Of a DNA stretch of 7,748 nt, positions 5,113 through 7,748 are shown piece by piece; the first letter of the stretch is position 1; each line of letters starts with the position of its first letter. The translations under genes and the position numbers were made by a program. The notes below the pieces were generated by a model. The model made no database searches, had not been told where the DNA came from, and saw only the letters and a list, made by a program, of their open reading frames with translations. Origin of the DNA: an uncultured Flavobacteriales bacterium. GTDB lineage: Bacteria > Bacteroidota > Bacteroidia > Flavobacteriales_E > Vicingaceae. The stretch lies in contig CAJXRL010000126.1 in assembly GCA_913059105.1 (NCBI GenBank), forward strand, positions 1-7,748. The letters are read 5' to 3'.

Positions 5113-7701
5113 ATGCCTAAAGATATATCTATAAAACATACGTTAATAATTGGAAGTGGTCCAATCGTTATCGGACAAGCTTGTGAATTTGATTATGCAG
5201 GTTCACAGGCAGCACGTTCTCTTCGAGAAGAAGGCATTAAAGTGAGTTTAATAAACTCAAACCCTGCAACCATAATGACCGACCCTGTAATGGCGGATCA
5301 TGTTTATTTGGAGCCACTTAATACGGCATCTGTAGAAAAAATTTTACTAGAACATCCAGATATTGATACGGTATTACCAACAATGGGAGGTCAAACTGCT
5401 CTTAATTTGGCTATTGAATCTGATGAGATTGGGCTATGGGAGAAGTACAATGTGCGCATGATTGGTGTGGATATAGCTGCAATTAATATTACCGAGGATC
5501 GAGAACAGTTTAGAGAGTTAATGCTAAAAATTGGAATTGGAATGGCACCCCAAAAGGTGGCAAATTCCTTTTTGCAGGGAAAGAAATATGCACAGGAAAT
5601 TGGCTTCCCATTGGTAATTCGTCCTTCTTTTACTTTAGGAGGAACTGGAGCTTCTTTTGTCCATACCGCTGAAGAATTCGATTTGCTATTAACAAGGGGT
5701 TTGCATGCTTCACCTATTCATGAGGTGATGATTGATAAAGCTGTTTTAGGCTGGAAAGAATATGAATTAGAATTGCTTCGAGATGCAAATGACAATGTAA
5801 TTATTATTTGTTCTATTGAAAATATGGATCCAATGGGGATTCATACAGGTGATTCAATAACTGTAGCTCCGGCAATGACATTGTCAGACACAACGTATCA
5901 AAAAATGCGTGATATGGCAAGCCATATGATGCGTTCAATCGGGGATTTTGCTGGTGGTTGTAATGTTCAATTTGCAGTAAGCAATGATGAAAAAGAAGAA
6001 ATAATCGCTATTGAAATAAATCCACGGGTTTCAAGATCGTCAGCATTGGCATCTAAAGCTACAGGTTATCCTATTGCTAAGATTGCTGCAAAACTGGCTA
6101 TTGGTTATCATTTAGATGAGTTGAAAAATCAAATCACAAAGACAACCTCTGCTTATCATGAACCTACTTTAGATTATGTTATTGTAAAAATCCCTAGATG
6201 GAATTTTGACAAATTTGATGGTCCAGATAAGACACTTGGATTGCAGATGAAGTCTGTAGGTGAAGTTATGGGAATTGGCCGTTCTTTTCAAGAAGCATTG
6301 CAAAAAGCTACTCAGTCTCTAGAAATTAAGCGAAATGGCATAGGTGCTGATGGCAAGGAATTGAAAGACCAAGATCAGATTTTGCATAGCTTAAAGAATC
6401 CAAGTTGGAACAGGTTGTTTCATTTGTATGATGCAATTAAACTAGGAATTCCACTTTCGACAATTTATAAGGCTACATTAATTGATATGTGGTTCCTGAA
6501 CCAAATAGAGGAATTAATTTCTCTTGAAAGAGAGATTCAACGGTTTTCACTTAAAGGTTTGCCAAAGGATTTGTTAATGGAAGCTAAACAAAAAGGGTAT
6601 GCTGATCGGCAAATTGCACACTTGTTGAATTGTTTAGAAAGTGAAGTTTATTCTTTAAGGGAAGACTTTAATATTAAACGAGTATATAAATTAGTGGATA
6701 CTTGTGCGGCAGAATTTGAAGCTCAAACGCCTTATTATTATAGTACATTCGAAGAAGAAAACGAATCAATTGTCACTGACAAGAAGAAAATTGTTGTTTT
6801 AGGTTCTGGCCCAAATAGAATTGGTCAAGGAATTGAGTTTGACTATTGTTGTGTTCATGGAATTATGGCTGCTAAAGAAATGGGCTATGAAACTATTATG
6901 ATTAATTGTAATCCTGAAACAGTAAGTACAGATTTTGACACTGCTGATAAATTATACTTTGAGCCGGTATTCTGGGAGCATATTTACGATATCATTAAAC
7001 ACGAAAAACCTGAAGGTGTTATTGTACAACTCGGAGGTCAAACAGCACTGAAATTAGCAGAGAAGTTAGAGCGTTACGGAATTAAAATTATTGGAACGAG
7101 TTATAAAGCACTGGATTTAGCTGAGGACAGAGGAAGTTTTTCAGATTTATTGAAAGCAAACGATATTCCTTACCCGAAATATGGTTCTATTGAATCTGCG
7201 GATGAAGCATTGGAATTAAGTAAGGAAATTGGGTTTCCATTATTGGTTCGGCCATCATATGTTCTGGGAGGCCAAGGCATGAAAATCGTGATCAACGAAA
7301 CAGAGTTAGAACAGCATGTTATAAAAATAATTAAGGATTTACCTGGGAATAAAATTCTATTAGATCATTTCTTATCAGGAGCGATAGAGGCAGAGTCAGA
7401 TGCTATTTGTGATGGAGAAGATGTTCATATTATAGGGATAATGGAGCATATAGAACCTGCAGGCATTCATTCAGGAGATTCTTATGCGGTTCTTCCGTCC
7501 TTCGATTTAAGTGATCAGGTGATTTCAAAAATTGAAGAGTATACAAAAAAGATTGCTCTAGCATTGCGAACAAAAGGATTAATTAATATTCAGTTTGCTA
7601 TAAAAAATGAAGAGGTATTTATTATAGAAGCCAACCCTAGGGCATCTAGAACTGTTCCATTTATTTCAAAAGCGTATAGAGAACCTTACGTTAATTATGC
7701 C
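5113..7701 (+). CDS. carB: Carbamoyl-phosphate synthase large subunit, 3' end missing
   Basis: 863 genuine residues; family members run from about 940 to 1,075. CarB makes carbamoyl phosphate in the cytoplasm from bicarbonate, 2 ATP and ammonia channelled from the glutaminase subunit CarA, feeding pyrimidine and arginine synthesis. The internal duplication is plain: GSGPIVIGQACEFDYAG (14-30) opens the first half and GSGPNRIGQGIEFDYC (564-579) the second. In the carboxyphosphate ATP-grasp half I see R130, RPSFTLGGTG (170-179), H244, Q286 and EINPR (301-305). The helical oligomerisation domain covers about 400-550. In the carbamoyl-phosphate half I see RPSYVLGGQG (713-722), Q827 and EANPR (839-843), so ATP-binding residues of both sites are intact as far as the sequence goes. 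The end of the second ATP-grasp half and the allosteric C-terminal domain are lost at the adapter junction. Translation beyond 7701 gives LSLIHI and a stop, all adapter. No carA lies in the window. Start chosen at ATG 5113 from the canonical N-terminus. Confidence 0.97.
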
Positions 7702-7748
7702 CTGTCTCTTATACACATCTGACGCTGCCGACGATCTACTCTGTGTAG
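7702..7748. other. Sequencing adapter, right end (Nextera i5 side, reverse complement)
   Basis: Exact reverse complement of bases 1-47. The Tn5 mosaic end CTGTCTCTTATACACATCT spans 7702-7720, followed by the read-1 tail (7721-7734), index complement TCTACTCT (7735-7742) and GTGTAG from P5 (7743-7748). This is the sequence produced when a short-insert read runs into the adapter. It truncates carB in frame and supplies an artificial TGA stop at 7720-7722. Confidence 0.97.

Noticed and set aside
1..7748. A transposon or linear element bounded by 47-bp perfect terminal inverted repeats
   Set aside because: The repeats are synthetic Nextera adapter with a library index and P5 tail. No transposase gene lies inside. 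The bases next to the two ends (48-56 and 7693-7701) show no 9-bp target duplication, and real genes are cut at both junctions.

Overview
This is a short, AT-rich contig from a member of the Bacteroidota, most likely Flavobacteriales-like. It carries three or four ordinary chromosomal genes, and I see no new multi-gene system. Three things point to the phylum: a large secreted protein ending in a type IX secretion (T9SS) type A sorting domain, start codons preceded by A/T-rich sequence rather than AGGAGG, and promoter-like elements of the TAnnTTTG kind. Genus-level placement is not possible from this sequence alone.

Both ends are technical, not biological. Bases 1-47 and 7702-7748 are exact reverse complements of each other. 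They read as an Illumina Nextera i5-side adapter: P5 tail, 8-base index, read-1 tail and 19-bp Tn5 mosaic end. The biological sequence is therefore 48-7701. The two outer genes are cut by these junctions, and conceptual translation through them gives false peptide tails.

Layout: (1) 48-312, minus strand, is the N-terminal 88 residues of an OsmC-family protein. (2) 329-1111, plus strand, is an exported protein that looks like an uncharacterised outer-membrane beta-barrel, divergent from osmC with only 16 bp between the annotated starts. (3) 1112-1255 is an intergenic stretch with a perfect 6-bp-arm dyad and a plausible promoter. (4) 1256-4987, plus strand, is a 1,243-residue T9SS cargo protein. 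It has four Asp-box (BNR/sortilin-like) motifs, a long heptad-repeat insert and a C-terminal sorting domain. (5) 5009-5040 is a strong Rho-independent terminator. (6) 5086-5093 is a probable -7 promoter element. (7) 5113-7701, plus strand, is carB, the large subunit of carbamoyl-phosphate synthase, lacking its C-terminus because of the adapter junction.

The genes do not form an evident pathway. carB is isolated behind a terminator and has no carA beside it. The barrel gene and the T9SS cargo gene are both cell-envelope genes in the same direction, but 144 bp with a possible promoter separates them. The most interesting biology is inside the T9SS cargo protein. About 140 residues of ADTTxxx-type heptads sit between its last recognisable propeller segment and a closing motif. 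This insert and a second, smaller stretch hold every strict match in the protein to the Bacteroidota O-glycosylation motif D-[ST]-[AILMVT]. That suggests a densely O-glycosylated surface region, but it is an inference.
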